From Acinetobacter tjernbergiae DSM 14971 = CIP 107465 (GTDB taxonomy: Bacteria; Pseudomonadota; Gammaproteobacteria; Pseudomonadales; Moraxellaceae), in assembly GCF_000374425.1 (NCBI RefSeq), contig NZ_KB894367.1, positions 42,809 to 106,808 of the forward strand: 64,000 bases of DNA. The letters run 5' to 3'. Each line of letters begins with the position of its first letter. The first letter of the stretch is position 1. A program made the translations under genes and the position numbers. Below the pieces are notes generated by a model that was not told the DNA's origin, did no database searches, and saw only the letters and a list, made by a program, of their open reading frames with translations. Below, piece after piece: positions 28,328-38,613 of this stretch.

Positions 28328-28353
28328 AAAAAAGACACATGAGTGTCTTTTTT
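28328..28353. terminator. Bidirectional terminator between alkR and lpxA
   Basis: AAAAAAGACAC, loop ATGA, GTGTCTTTTTT. The A and T tracts make it work in both directions between these convergent genes. Confidence 0.85.
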
Positions 28354-28370
28354 ATTTATTCGAAAAATGC

Positions 28371-29159
28371 TTAACGCACAATTCCACGTGTAGACTTTTC
28401 GAGTGAATCAATAAACAATTGTGCTTCAGGCGTGTTTACCAAAATTTCGTTACGAATCTGCTCAATCGCCTGTTCAGTAGTAAGACCGGCTTTATAAATT
28501 AATTTATATGCCTCTCTTAAGCCTTGAATGGTGTTTCTTGACCATCCCTTACGACGCATACCTTCAATATTCATACCATATGCATGTGCTGGATTGCCAG
28601 ATGCCATAATATATGCAGGGACATCTTTTAGGATTAAAGCAGCACCACCGATCATACTGTAAGAATCAATTCGACAGAATTGATGAATCCCAGCATTTCC
28701 GCCGACGATAACATGATCACCAACAGATACATGACCTGCAACCCCTACATTATTAGCAAAAATGTTGTGATTACCAATTACGCAGTCATGTGCAATATGA
28801 GTATTGACCATTAATAAATTGTGATTACCAATTTTAGTAATACCATGATCCTGAACTGTACCTCTATGCAAAGTACAATGTTCACGAATAGAGTTATGAT
28901 CCCCTATTTCTAACCAAGTCTCTTCACCTTGATACTTTAAATCTTGGCAAATTTCCCCAACACTCGAAAACTGGAAAATTTCATTATTTTTACCAATTCT
29001 TGTAAAACCACCGACCACAACATGTGAATGTAATTTAGTACCAGCTTCAATACTTACATTTGGACCAATAACAGTATATGGTCCTATTTGCACATCCGAT
29101 GCAATTTCTGCAGACGGGTCAATAATTGCGGTAGGGTGAATTAGGTTTTGACTACTCAT
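28371..29159 (-). CDS. lpxA: Acyl-ACP--UDP-N-acetylglucosamine O-acyltransferase
   Basis: LpxA catalyses the first step of lipid A synthesis, moving a 3-hydroxyacyl chain from ACP to UDP-GlcNAc. The 262-residue protein shows the left-handed beta-helix hexapeptide pattern from residue 5 to about 190 ([20 protein letters not shown] and on), the catalytic-region [11 protein letters not shown], and the C-terminal helical domain. Its ATG overlaps the fabZ stop by 4 bases. It ends the minus-strand envelope operon; lpxB does not follow, and the gene beyond it is the convergent alkR. Confidence 0.95.
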   Translation of the reverse strand: MSSQNLIHPTAIIDPSAEIASDVQIGPYTVIGPNVSIEAGTKLHSHVVVGGFTRIGKNNEIFQFSSVGEICQDLKYQGEETWLEIGDHNSIREHCTLHRGTVQDHGITKIGNHNLLMVNTHIAHDCVIGNHNIFANNVGVAGHVSVGDHVIVGGNAGIHQFCRIDSYSMIGGAALILKDVPAYIMASGNPAHAYGMNIEGMRRKGWSRNTIQGLREAYKLIYKAGLTTEQAIEQIRNEILVNTPEAQLFIDSLEKSTRGIVR

Positions 29160-29641
29160 GTCTGCTCAATTTTTTGGTGGGAAATAATGATCTCTGCTGT
29201 TGCAGCGACAATACCGTCAACACTAGCTGTGCAATTGTACTTGTAAATGCCACGTTTTTGCATCACAAGTTCAGATTTTAAGATAAGTTGATCACCAGCA
29301 ACAACCTGTTTTTTAAATCGTATTTTTTCCGCACCAGCAAATAAAAACAGTGAACCAGCCTTAGGCTTTTGATTTGTCAGAACAAAACCTAAAATTCCAG
29401 AGACTTGTGCCAAAGCTTCAATAATCAATACACCAGGCATAATTGGATAAGTTGGGAAATGTCCTTGCAAAAACTCTTCGTTGATAGATACGTTTTTATA
29501 ACCAACAATACTTTTTTCAGTTACTTCAGTAACTCGATCAACAAGTAAGAAAGGATAGCGATGAGGTAAATATTCACGAATGGTAAGAATATCCATTGGT
29601 AATTCAGGCATTGTAAATGCAGGTAATGTTGACTCAGTCAT
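29156..29641 (-). CDS. fabZ: 3-hydroxyacyl-[acyl-carrier-protein] dehydratase FabZ
   Basis: A hot-dog-fold dehydratase of 161 residues acting in fatty acid elongation. It has the signature [13 protein letters not shown] with the catalytic His, and [20 protein letters not shown] with the catalytic acidic region. The conserved position between lpxD and lpxA lets saturated acid synthesis and lipid A acylation, which compete for 3-hydroxyacyl-ACP, be made together. It lies 6 bases after lpxD and overlaps lpxA by 4. Confidence 0.95.
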   Translation of the reverse strand: MTESTLPAFTMPELPMDILTIREYLPHRYPFLLVDRVTEVTEKSIVGYKNVSINEEFLQGHFPTYPIMPGVLIIEALAQVSGILGFVLTNQKPKAGSLFLFAGAEKIRFKKQVVAGDQLILKSELVMQKRGIYKYNCTASVDGIVAATAEIIISHQKIEQT

Positions 29642-29647
29642 AATAAA

Positions 29648-30718
29648 TTATTTACGCAACTTCAGGGTTGATTCAAGGGACTCTAATTGAGCTTGTATAT
29701 GATCAAGCCTTTTAGTGATTTGGGTCAATGGCACATCTGCTAATTGTCGTAAGCGTACAATCGTCTTTTTCCAATGACTATTTTCAAAAAGTCCAATACC
29801 AGAAGAGTATGTTCCAGCCTCAGAAATATTTTTTGTGACCATTGACATTGCAGTAAGCGTAACATTATCTGCAATTTCAAGATGTCCAACCACACCACTC
29901 GCACCACCGAGAATACAGTTTTTGCCAATTCTTGCACTTCCAGCTATTCCACACTTTGCGGCAATTGCTGTATTTTGACCGATATATACGTTATGGGCGA
30001 TTTGCACAAGATTATCAATAATGACCCCATCTTCCAAAATTGTATCATCTAATGCACCACGATCAATGCTGCAATTTGAACCAATACGAACATCATTACC
30101 AATCTGAACAGACCCTAATTGAGCAATACGATGCCACTTCCCTTGGTAAGGTGCAAAACCAAAACCTTCAGAACCAATCACTGTATTTGCATGCACACGG
30201 ACACGATCCTTTAACTTCGCAGCACCAGTAATCGTCACATGTGCATCAATAAAACAATCATTACCAATTTCTACATGATGATCAATAACAGCATGCGACT
30301 GAATAATGGTATTCCTACCAACTACACAATTCTCACCGATGACAACATAATGAGCAATATACGCATCATCAGCTATGATGGCAGAAGAATGGATTTGTGC
30401 AGTACTTTCAATCCCTTTTTGCGTTACTTTCTTTTCAAATATATGGGTTAAAGTAGCAAACGCTAGATAAGGATTATCAACAACAATGAAATTCTTTTTA
30501 CTTTTAAGCTGCTGCATCAAGTGTTGGGTAACAATAAATACACCTGCATGACTTGCTTCTGCTTGTGCTAAATATTTATCACCATTTACAAAGCAGATAT
30601 GCTGATTTTGTGCCTGTTCTAAACTAGCTAAATTAGAAATTTTAAAATCTTTATCACCAAAAAGCTCACCTTTTACAAGATGAGCTATTTCTTCTAAACG
30701 ATAACCATGTCTATTCAT
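29648..30718 (-). CDS. lpxD: UDP-3-O-(3-hydroxyacyl)glucosamine N-acyltransferase
   Basis: A 356-residue enzyme adding the N-linked acyl chain in lipid A synthesis. Residues 1 to about 100 form the uridine-binding domain. A hexapeptide-repeat beta-helix follows (for example [19 protein letters not shown] and [19 protein letters not shown], with the conserved catalytic His region), then a C-terminal helical tail. It sits 3 bases after skp and 6 before fabZ, the standard bamA-skp-lpxD-fabZ-lpxA order. Confidence 0.95.
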   Translation of the reverse strand: MNRHGYRLEEIAHLVKGELFGDKDFKISNLASLEQAQNQHICFVNGDKYLAQAEASHAGVFIVTQHLMQQLKSKKNFIVVDNPYLAFATLTHIFEKKVTQKGIESTAQIHSSAIIADDAYIAHYVVIGENCVVGRNTIIQSHAVIDHHVEIGNDCFIDAHVTITGAAKLKDRVRVHANTVIGSEGFGFAPYQGKWHRIAQLGSVQIGNDVRIGSNCSIDRGALDDTILEDGVIIDNLVQIAHNVYIGQNTAIAAKCGIAGSARIGKNCILGGASGVVGHLEIADNVTLTAMSMVTKNISEAGTYSSGIGLFENSHWKKTIVRLRQLADVPLTQITKRLDHIQAQLESLESTLKLRK

Positions 30719-30721
30719 TGA

Positions 30722-31222
30722 TTATTTCATTGCATTGACCTTTTGAATCATTTTATCAGTTAAATCATACTGAGCGTCAGAGGCAACAGTAGAATTTTTA
30801 TTTAAAATAAAATCTAAGCTATTTTCTTTTCTTAATTGCTCAGCAGCTTGCTTAACACGACTTTCAAAAGTTGTATTCATAGACTGTAAACTTGTTTGAA
30901 CCTTAGTCTGCAAGCCTTGTTGAGTGGTATTAAACTCATTCATTTTTGCTTGATATAATGCGGTCATTTTCTGGATATCCGCTTGATTCATCTTTGGGCC
31001 ATCTGTTTGTGCTTTTTGCTGCATAGTCTCAAGCTCTTTACCTAACTGCTCCAACTTCGTAGAAGTCGGTTTTACAGACTGGCCTAAACTAGCATTTTGC
31101 TGCTTTAAATAAGTACTACTCTCAACCACACGCGCCAAGTCTACAACAGCAATACCGCCAGCATTGGTCACTGCAGAAACCGTCAATCCTAAACCAAGCA
31201 TAAGCATTGTTAATGTTTTCAT
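30722..31222 (-). CDS. skp: OmpH/Skp-family periplasmic chaperone
   Basis: A 166-residue protein with a signal peptide (MKTLTMLMLGLGLTVSAVTNA) and a glutamine- and lysine-rich helical body of the coiled-coil tentacle type, starting with the conserved IAVVDLARVV strand and ending in ILNKNSTVASDAQYDLT. Skp holds unfolded outer-membrane proteins in the periplasm on their way to the BAM complex. Its place directly after bamA is conserved across the group. Confidence 0.9.
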   Translation of the reverse strand: MKTLTMLMLGLGLTVSAVTNAGGIAVVDLARVVESSTYLKQQNASLGQSVKPTSTKLEQLGKELETMQQKAQTDGPKMNQADIQKMTALYQAKMNEFNTTQQGLQTKVQTSLQSMNTTFESRVKQAAEQLRKENSLDFILNKNSTVASDAQYDLTDKMIQKVNAMK

Positions 31223-31267
31223 TATTTCATCCTTTATATTTTAAGACATGATGGAGGATGGTCGTAC

Positions 31268-33799
31268 TTAGAACGTACGACCAATTTCAAATTGAATAGA
31301 CTTGGTATTATCACCACTCTTATCATTGAGCGGGTATGCATAACTCAATGATAAAGGACCAATCATGGTAATCCATGTGAAACCAACACCTACACTGTAA
31401 CGCATATTACCAAAATCAAATTTGTAGTTATCTTTACAATATTGTTTGATATCAACGCTATTACCACCAACTAAGATATCACCAGTTGGTACATTACATT
31501 GCGTGTCAAACACTTGGGCACCCTCAGCAAATAATACTGGGCGAACTTGACGAGTCCAATCACCTTTAAATGGTAAAGGCAGCGCTAATTCTGTACCAAA
31601 CTGCACTAATGCATTACCACCCACTTCTTCTGGATCAGGGTCATTTTTATTCGTTGCTTGGAAAATCACACTTGGGTATTTAGGACCTAATGAACTATTA
31701 TCATATCCACGGACTGAACCATATCCACCAGCATAGAAGTTTTTATAGAATGGTAAATCATTACCATAGCCTAGCTTTCCATAGCCACGTAGTACAAAAC
31801 CGCCCCATAAAGGCTTGAATGCTTGCGTATCATAGGTCAGCTTCTGGTAATCGACATCACTACCAGGAAGACCCACTTCAAGTCCTACACGATGTGACAT
31901 ACCCGATGTTGGGAAAACTGGTCTATTTAATGTGTTATACGACCAACCTAAATTTAAATTGTAAGTTAAGAATGTGCCTTCAAAAGCACTATCATAGTTC
32001 CTAAACCCATCTTTACATGTGTTTGGTATTGGCTTTGGAGTCGTTGGATTATCTGGATCATTTTCTGTCTCATTTTCACCGCTTGGACACCAAGTCGACT
32101 GTGCTGTTGCCTTACCACCATTCGCCAATAAATAATCACGAATATAAGTAGAAACACTTGGACCAGTTCTTACTTTAGTTTGGTCAATACCTAGAGAAGC
32201 ACTCACACTTTGGTTTTCGTCAATCGGATAGCCAAAACTTAAACTACCACCAACACTATCCGTCACATAGTTATTAACGTTATAACTTTCACTTAACTTT
32301 GTTTTACGATAGTAGACATTATAACCACGGCTCACACCATCAATGGTGAAGTAAGGGTCAGTGACACTTAAGTTATAATAGTCTTGTGTCTCAGAACGAG
32401 ATAAATCAATTGCAACACGATTGCCTGTTCCCATAAAGTTGGTTTGGCTCAAACCTGCTTGGAATGTCACACCACCATTTTGAGAATAACCAACGGCAAG
32501 CGTCGTTGTACCTGAATGCTGTTCTTCAACATTCACCGTCAAATCAACTTGATCGGGCGAGTTAGGGACACGAACTGGCTTAACATCAACTGTTTTAAAG
32601 AAGCCTGTACGCTCTAAACGCACTTTCGACAAATCAATTTTTTCATTGCTCGCCAATGCACCTTCCATTTGGCGCATTTCACGACGTAATACGTCATCGG
32701 CAGTTTTTGTATTCCCCGTAAAGTTAATACGACGAACCGTTACTTGCTGACCTGGATTAATATAATAATTGAGGTTGACGATACCTGTTTGATTGTTAAT
32801 TTCAGGGACAACATTCACTTCAGCATAGTAATAACCTGCATTACCATATTTACGAAGTAGTAACTGCTTCACCGCATTTACTTTTTCTTGTGAATAAGTT
32901 TCACCATCTTTATACAGTTTAAGAGCCTTTAGTTCTTCAGGCTTGTAAAGTGCATCACCTAAGAATTTCGTTTCACCAAACTTAAACTGACTGCCTTCAT
33001 CAACTGAAACTTCAATAAAAATATGCTTTTTATCTTCACTAATATTCAATTGAGAGTTAATAATATTAAAGTTGATATAGCCTTTATTTAAATACAATGC
33101 ACGCAATGCTTCTAAACTTGCAGCCATTTTTTCACGTGCATAACGATCATTACGTGTAACAATCGATGCCCAACCACTTTCTTTTACAGCAAATGCTTGT
33201 TTAATATCACTGTCATTAAATACGGTGTTACCAATAATATTGATGTCAAAAACTTTTGCAGCCGTACCTTCATTAAAATTAAGTTTTAATTCAACACGGT
33301 TATTTGGACGAGCAATGGTATCCACCGTTACATCAGCATCATAGCGACCTTGTTGCGTATATTGCTGCTCAAGCTCAGTCTCAATGATCTGCAATGCCGA
33401 CTTCTTAAAGACTTCGCCCTCTGCGATCCCCATTTTCTTTAAGCCTTGCTCTAAGGCTTCTTTAGGAATCAGCTTATTACCTTTAAATTCCAATTTAGAA
33501 ATGATTGGACGCTCAACAACTTTAAAGACCAGTACATCTTTTTCTTTATAGGCTTTAATGTCATCAAATAAACCTGAAGCATATAAAGTACGGATTGCCT
33601 CAGCAATCACAGGATCACTTACTCTATCGCCACTATTTATTGGTAACATAGAATAGATACTTGCAGGTGTTAAACGCACGAGGCCATCAATTCGTATATC
33701 TTGTGCAAGAAACTCATCTGCTGCGTATGCTTGTTGTACCACTGCCATCGCACTAACCAGTGCCAAAGGCATTAATAAATGTGTGTGACGCATGCCCAT
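31268..33799 (-). CDS. bamA: Outer membrane protein assembly factor BamA
   Basis: The core of the beta-barrel assembly machine, 843 residues. A signal peptide ends near QQAYA. Five POTRA domains follow (for example IRIDGLVRLTPASIYSMLP; INIIGNTVFNDSDI; INFTGNTKTADDVLRREM), and then an Omp85 barrel containing the conserved FYAGGYGSVRGYDNSSLGP lid-lock segment and a terminal strand ending IGRTF. The barrel has two cysteine-bearing loop regions, one of them rich in Asn, Asp and Pro (about residues 565-605). Start ATG at 33799 with GGAAA upstream. It lies between rseP and skp. Confidence 0.95.
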   Translation of the reverse strand: MGMRHTHLLMPLALVSAMAVVQQAYAADEFLAQDIRIDGLVRLTPASIYSMLPINSGDRVSDPVIAEAIRTLYASGLFDDIKAYKEKDVLVFKVVERPIISKLEFKGNKLIPKEALEQGLKKMGIAEGEVFKKSALQIIETELEQQYTQQGRYDADVTVDTIARPNNRVELKLNFNEGTAAKVFDINIIGNTVFNDSDIKQAFAVKESGWASIVTRNDRYAREKMAASLEALRALYLNKGYINFNIINSQLNISEDKKHIFIEVSVDEGSQFKFGETKFLGDALYKPEELKALKLYKDGETYSQEKVNAVKQLLLRKYGNAGYYYAEVNVVPEINNQTGIVNLNYYINPGQQVTVRRINFTGNTKTADDVLRREMRQMEGALASNEKIDLSKVRLERTGFFKTVDVKPVRVPNSPDQVDLTVNVEEQHSGTTTLAVGYSQNGGVTFQAGLSQTNFMGTGNRVAIDLSRSETQDYYNLSVTDPYFTIDGVSRGYNVYYRKTKLSESYNVNNYVTDSVGGSLSFGYPIDENQSVSASLGIDQTKVRTGPSVSTYIRDYLLANGGKATAQSTWCPSGENETENDPDNPTTPKPIPNTCKDGFRNYDSAFEGTFLTYNLNLGWSYNTLNRPVFPTSGMSHRVGLEVGLPGSDVDYQKLTYDTQAFKPLWGGFVLRGYGKLGYGNDLPFYKNFYAGGYGSVRGYDNSSLGPKYPSVIFQATNKNDPDPEEVGGNALVQFGTELALPLPFKGDWTRQVRPVLFAEGAQVFDTQCNVPTGDILVGGNSVDIKQYCKDNYKFDFGNMRYSVGVGFTWITMIGPLSLSYAYPLNDKSGDNTKSIQFEIGRTF

Positions 33800-33835
33800 A
33801 TATTTTCCAGTAAGTTAAATTCCGTTTGCGTTTTT

Positions 33836-35191
33836 TTATAAACGCATGAAGTCGTTAAATAAAGCCAAAAGCATCATGCTACCGAGCAGTACCATACCAA
33901 CTTTTAGACCAAACATCTGTATTTGTTCAGAAACAGGTTTACCACGAATTGCTTCGATAAAGTAATAAACTAAATGACCACCATCAAGCATCGGAATTGG
34001 TAATAAATTTAGGATGCCTAAACTTACACTCATCAACGCCATGAATGAAAGGAAAGTTTGCCATCCCATTTCAGCACTTTGACCAGCAACTTTTGCAATG
34101 GTGATTGGACCCGACAAATTATCTAATCCAATCAATCCACGTACCATTTTGGTGATGGAACTAAAAATCATACCTGACAATTGTGTCGTTTTTTCAACAG
34201 CAACGCCTAATGCTTCAACAGGTGAATACTGAATGGTTTGTTTGTATTCATTGGGAATCGTGATTTTACCCGCATCACTTTTTACCCCAAGCACACCACT
34301 TATATTTCCCATATTATCGCGTTGACCTTGCGGCATCACCTGTAAATGTACAAGTTGACCTTGACGTATTACATCAATATTCAGCAGTTTTTCAGGTGAA
34401 TCTTGCACAACATTTACAACATCAAACCAATCTTTCATTGCAACATTATCAATTGCGACAATGCGATCACCCACTTTCATGCCTTGGCGTATTGCAGCGC
34501 CATCTGGGCTCAACTCCTTTACAGTCGCTGAAATAAATGGACGGTAAGGTAAGAAACCTAATACATCTAATGGAGATTGGCTTTGATCTTTTAAAAAGTC
34601 TTTAATTGGCAAGTTGTATTGTTTTTCAGTTCCTGCACGATCAACAACAATCGAAACTTGACCAGTCTCTCCAACGCGATTAACCAAAGCGTAATTCAGT
34701 TTTTCCCATGTTGCAGTTGTTTGACCATCCACCATCACCACTTTATCGCCAAGATGTAAATCAACTTGGGCAGCAGGTGTATTTGGCATAATTTTGCCAA
34801 TACGGGTATTTAACTGTTCTTGGGCTGGTAAAAACAAAATCCAAAATAATAAAACAGCAAAAATAAGATTAATCAGCGGTCCAGCTGCAACAATTGCGAT
34901 ACGCTTCCATGGAGATTGTCGATTGAATGCATAAGATAAATCTTGCTCAGCAACATTACCTTCGCGTTCATCTAACATCTTGACATAACCACCAAGCGGT
35001 AACGCAGAAAGTTGGTACTGGATACCTGATTTTTTGGATTGCCATTTCAGCAAAGTTGGTCCAAAACCGATGGAATAGACCAATACCTTAACGCCTAATT
35101 TGCGTGCAACCCAATAATGACCAAACTCATGAATTGCAATCAATGGGCCTAATAATAAAATCGCTGCAACAATCATAAATAGTGCATTCAT
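33836..35191 (-). CDS. rseP: Site-2 protease RseP
   Basis: An inner-membrane zinc metalloprotease of 451 residues. The N-terminal helix carries HEFGH, two PDZ domains occupy the periplasmic centre (around GKIMPNTPAAQVDLHLGDKV and VKELSPDGAAIRQGMKVGD), and the C-terminal LNLLPIPMLDGGHL supplies the third metal ligand. In relatives it cleaves anti-sigma factors and signal-peptide remnants. It lies between dxr and bamA, as in most gammaproteobacteria. Confidence 0.94.
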   Translation of the reverse strand: MNALFMIVAAILLLGPLIAIHEFGHYWVARKLGVKVLVYSIGFGPTLLKWQSKKSGIQYQLSALPLGGYVKMLDEREGNVAEQDLSYAFNRQSPWKRIAIVAAGPLINLIFAVLLFWILFLPAQEQLNTRIGKIMPNTPAAQVDLHLGDKVVMVDGQTTATWEKLNYALVNRVGETGQVSIVVDRAGTEKQYNLPIKDFLKDQSQSPLDVLGFLPYRPFISATVKELSPDGAAIRQGMKVGDRIVAIDNVAMKDWFDVVNVVQDSPEKLLNIDVIRQGQLVHLQVMPQGQRDNMGNISGVLGVKSDAGKITIPNEYKQTIQYSPVEALGVAVEKTTQLSGMIFSSITKMVRGLIGLDNLSGPITIAKVAGQSAEMGWQTFLSFMALMSVSLGILNLLPIPMLDGGHLVYYFIEAIRGKPVSEQIQMFGLKVGMVLLGSMMLLALFNDFMRL

Positions 35192-35196
35192 ACGAT

Positions 35197-36393
35197 TTAA
35201 CTCCCTATGCCCACAATGTACTTCTCTGTAATACGTCTTGCGATCATATCAGTCTGCAAGATGATGTCTATGCTTTCTGCTTTAGCATTTTGTACAACTT
35301 GTAAAGTATTCTCGACCACTTGCGTAATTTCAGTAAATCGAATTTGTCCTTTTAAAAATGCAGCAACCGCGATCTCATTGGCAGCATTCAAAATTGTAGG
35401 TGCTAACCCACCAGCACGCATTGCTTGACGAGCCAAATTTAAAGCTGGAAATCTAAGATTATCAGGTGCCTGAAAATTTAATTGAGCCGTTTCAAACAGA
35501 TTTAAAGCAGGAACATCCGTCATTAAGCGTTGCGGCCATGCTAATGCGTGCGCAATTGGCGTACACATGTCTGGGTTACCCATTTGTGCCAAAGTTGATC
35601 CATCCACATATTGCACCATGGAATGAATAATACTTTGTGGATGAACAACAACTGTAACAAAATGTTCTGATATTGAAAACAAATGACACGCTTCGATCAA
35701 TTCCAAACCTTTATTCATCAAAGTTGCTGAATCTACCGAGATTTTTTGCCCCATCGACCAATTCGGGTGCTTACAAGCCTGTTGTGGCGTTACATCATGC
35801 AATTGTTCTAATGAATGATTCAAAAACGGGCCACCAGAGGCTGTTAATAAAATCCCAGAAACGCCTAATTGAGGCTGACCTGTCCTTTCAATTTGTAAAT
35901 AATTATGCGGTAAGGACTGAAAGATTGCATTATGCTCAGAATCGACAGGAAGTAATAATGCATTATGATCGCGTGCTGCCTGCATCATAATGTCACCTGA
36001 CATCACCAATGCTTCCTTATTTGCAAGTAACACACGCTTGCCGGCTTTGACCGCTGCAAGCGTTGGTAATAAGCCCGCAGCACCCACGATCGCAGCCATG
36101 ACAATATCAACATCGGCATGCTCAGCAATCGCAATTAAGCCTGCTTCATCTGTGAATATTTCAATATTTTTTAGATTTTCTTGATGTAACCGCTGCTGAA
36201 GTTCAAATGCTTTGGCTTGAGGAACAACAACAATTTTAGGATGATATTTTTTACATATTTCGAGTAGTTCATCTAAACGACTATATGCAGAAACTGCATA
36301 GACAGAATACTGGTCTGGATGCCGTTCCAATACTTTTAAGGTACTTTGCCCAATTGAACCCGTAACACCCAATATACAAACAGCTTGTGTCAT
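35197..36393 (-). CDS. dxr: 1-deoxy-D-xylulose 5-phosphate reductoisomerase
   Basis: Second enzyme of the MEP isoprenoid pathway, 398 residues. It has the N-terminal NADPH motif GVTGSIGQSTL, the metal and substrate region LLPVDSEHNAIFQSL, the flexible loop HPNWSMGQKISVDSATLMNKGLE with catalytic residues, and EACHLF. It feeds precursors to undecaprenyl phosphate made by UppS, encoded in the same operon. It starts immediately after cdsA and lies 5 bases before rseP. Confidence 0.96.
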   Translation of the reverse strand: MTQAVCILGVTGSIGQSTLKVLERHPDQYSVYAVSAYSRLDELLEICKKYHPKIVVVPQAKAFELQQRLHQENLKNIEIFTDEAGLIAIAEHADVDIVMAAIVGAAGLLPTLAAVKAGKRVLLANKEALVMSGDIMMQAARDHNALLLPVDSEHNAIFQSLPHNYLQIERTGQPQLGVSGILLTASGGPFLNHSLEQLHDVTPQQACKHPNWSMGQKISVDSATLMNKGLELIEACHLFSISEHFVTVVVHPQSIIHSMVQYVDGSTLAQMGNPDMCTPIAHALAWPQRLMTDVPALNLFETAQLNFQAPDNLRFPALNLARQAMRAGGLAPTILNAANEIAVAAFLKGQIRFTEITQVVENTLQVVQNAKAESIDIILQTDMIARRITEKYIVGIGS

Positions 36394-37221
36394 TTAGAGA
36401 TCTACACCAATGAGTTTTACCAATACATACATACCAGTTGCAAAAATAGGTGCTGCTGCAAGAAGTGAATCAATTCGATCTAATACACCACCATGCCCTG
36501 GAAGTACACGACCAGAATCTTTGATTCCTGCACGGCGTTTGATCATCGACTCAAATAAGTCACCTAATACTGATGCAAATACGGTAATAATTGAAAGAAT
36601 TAAGAATAAAATAAGCTGTATTGTCGTTAAATTTAAATAGAAATATTGTACAACAAACATAATTATTACAGTTGTTGCAATCCCTCCATACAATCCTTCA
36701 ACTGATTTATTTGGGCTGACACTTGGTGCGAGCTTTTTCTTCCCAAATTTACGACCTACAAAATAAGCACCACTATCTGCCCCCCAAACTAAGAGGAACA
36801 AATACATCAACCACCACGGAGAACTATGCCAAACAGCATAAAGTGCGGTCACAGCAGCAGAAATTAAGATAAACCCAATGATATACAACGAAACATTGTA
36901 CCAATTATCCGACTCTGGAAAGCTTTTTACCCAGTAAATGCTACCTAACCACGTAAGAATAGATGCTGCCCAAAGTAGCAATGCAACATCATCAAAAAAT
37001 AATGCGAGTGTTGAAACGAGTGCTACACATCCCCCATATACCCAAGCTTTAGGTTTTGAAACCATCGCTGCTTGATGAGGCATAAGCTTAAACCACTCAT
37101 AACCTGCAACCCCAGCCGCTAAAATCATAAGCATAAACATTGGATAATGTGATTGCGTTGCAAACATGCAACTTAAAACAACAGCAACTAACACCAATGC
37201 GGTAATAATCCGCTCTAACAT
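36394..37221 (-). CDS. cdsA: Phosphatidate cytidylyltransferase
   Basis: An integral-membrane enzyme of 275 residues and about seven helices that makes CDP-diacylglycerol, the branch point of phospholipid synthesis. The CdsA family signature is visible near the C-terminus: SMIKRRAGIKDSGRVLPGHG followed by GVLDRIDSL, with the metal-binding aspartates. WGADSGAYFVGRKFGKKKL is the second conserved block. It lies 2 bases after uppS and directly abuts dxr. Confidence 0.95.
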   Translation of the reverse strand: MLERIITALVLVAVVLSCMFATQSHYPMFMLMILAAGVAGYEWFKLMPHQAAMVSKPKAWVYGGCVALVSTLALFFDDVALLLWAASILTWLGSIYWVKSFPESDNWYNVSLYIIGFILISAAVTALYAVWHSSPWWLMYLFLLVWGADSGAYFVGRKFGKKKLAPSVSPNKSVEGLYGGIATTVIIMFVVQYFYLNLTTIQLILFLILSIITVFASVLGDLFESMIKRRAGIKDSGRVLPGHGGVLDRIDSLLAAAPIFATGMYVLVKLIGVDL

Positions 37222-37223
37222 TA

Positions 37224-37976
37224 TTAATTCTCTATTTTCGCTTGTTGAATCTGTTCTGTCGTTTTACCAAAACGTCGCTCACGCCCTGAAAAAACACGAA
37301 ATGCGTGATCTAACTCATCCACAGTAAACTCTGGCCACAAGGTTTCTGTAAAATACAGTTCTGCATAAGCAGCCTGCCAAAGCAAGAAATTAGACAAACG
37401 ATAATCCCCTCCTGTACGGATCAATAAATCCACAGCAGGTAGATCATTTAGACTGACATATTTGTCAAATAAATCAACATTTATCTGATTTGTTTGAATT
37501 TTCCCAGCAATAACATCCTCAGCTATAGTTCTAGCAGCATGTGCCATATCCCACATACCACCATAACTAATTGCAATGGTGAGTGTCATTGAGTCAAATG
37601 CCGATGTTTTTTGTTCTGCATACTGCATCAAATCAATTAAATGATCAGAGAGTCTTGAGCGATCCCCAATAAAACGCAGTGCAATATTGAATTTTTCCAT
37701 ACGAGGAAGTTGTTCATGAATTGTTTCTTCTAACAATTTCATCAGTAAATCAACTTCATACTGTGGTCGATTCCAGTTTTCACTTGAAAATGCAAAAACA
37801 GTTAAAGCCTGAACACCTACTCTTTTACAATGTTCAACAATAGGATCTAAGACATTCTTGCCTTCACGATGCCCATCGCCTTTTTCCATTTGCTTTTTTT
37901 TAGCAAAACGATTGTTGCCATCCATAATGACGGCAACATGTTTTGGAAGAAGCAAGCTATCTTCTAATACGGTCAT
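37224..37976 (-). CDS. uppS: Isoprenyl (undecaprenyl) diphosphate synthase
   Basis: Cis-prenyltransferase of 250 residues producing the C55 carrier used for peptidoglycan and polysaccharide export. The N-terminal VAVIMDGNNRFAK holds the catalytic Asp, FAFSSENWNRP the conserved mid motif, and DLLIRTGGDYRLSNFLLWQ the diphosphate-binding segment. The motifs vary slightly from the common MDGNGRW and RTGGEQR forms but keep the key acidic and arginine residues. The operon context (frr upstream, cdsA downstream) is standard. Confidence 0.95.
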   Translation of the reverse strand: MTVLEDSLLLPKHVAVIMDGNNRFAKKKQMEKGDGHREGKNVLDPIVEHCKRVGVQALTVFAFSSENWNRPQYEVDLLMKLLEETIHEQLPRMEKFNIALRFIGDRSRLSDHLIDLMQYAEQKTSAFDSMTLTIAISYGGMWDMAHAARTIAEDVIAGKIQTNQINVDLFDKYVSLNDLPAVDLLIRTGGDYRLSNFLLWQAAYAELYFTETLWPEFTVDELDHAFRVFSGRERRFGKTTEQIQQAKIEN

Positions 37977-37982
37977 TAAATC

Positions 37983-38537
37983 TTAGACCTTCATTAATTC
38001 AGCTTCTTTCGCAGCCAAGCGCTTTTCTACTTCGGCAACGTATTTATCTGTAATTTTTTGAATATCATCAGATGCACGGCGATCATCATCTTCAGAAATT
38101 TCTTTTTCTTTCAATAATGCTTTGATATCACCTAGTACATCACGGCGAATATTACGGATCGCAACTTTTGCATTCTCAGCTTCAGTACGCGCAACTTTTT
38201 GCATATCACGACGCGTTTCTTCAGTCAACGCAGCCATTGGTACGCGAATTGCGTCTGCTGTAATAGGGTTCAATCCCAAACCAGCTTCACGAATCGCTTT
38301 ATCAATTGCAGAAACCATTGAACGTTCAAATGGCTGTACTAACAGTGTACGTGAATCTTCAAGCCCCACGTTTGCAACTTGGTTTAATGGAACATCAGAA
38401 CCATAGTAAGAAACCATCACACCATTTAAAATAGATGGGTGTGCACGACCTGTACGAACTTTGGCAAAACCTTGCTCCAAAGAGTCAAGTGTTTTATTCA
38501 TACGCTGTTCGCTATCTTTTTTGAGATCGTTAATCAT
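37983..38537 (-). CDS. frr: Ribosome recycling factor
   Basis: A 184-residue two-domain protein that, with EF-G, splits the post-termination ribosome. Hallmarks are [21 protein letters not shown] near the N-terminus, the central [16 protein letters not shown] and the C-terminal helix ending in [19 protein letters not shown] precedes the ATG. It lies 76 bases after pyrH. The usual upstream rpsB-tsf genes are not in this window; rimO is upstream of pyrH instead. Confidence 0.96.
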   Translation of the reverse strand: MINDLKKDSEQRMNKTLDSLEQGFAKVRTGRAHPSILNGVMVSYYGSDVPLNQVANVGLEDSRTLLVQPFERSMVSAIDKAIREAGLGLNPITADAIRVPMAALTEETRRDMQKVARTEAENAKVAIRNIRRDVLGDIKALLKEKEISEDDDRRASDDIQKITDKYVAEVEKRLAAKEAELMKV

Positions 38538-38613
38538 ATGATCTTCCTTACTTATTCATTAGGTATTACAAAATATTAGACATTAGTATAAAGAGCTTTA
38601 TGGCTCACGTACA

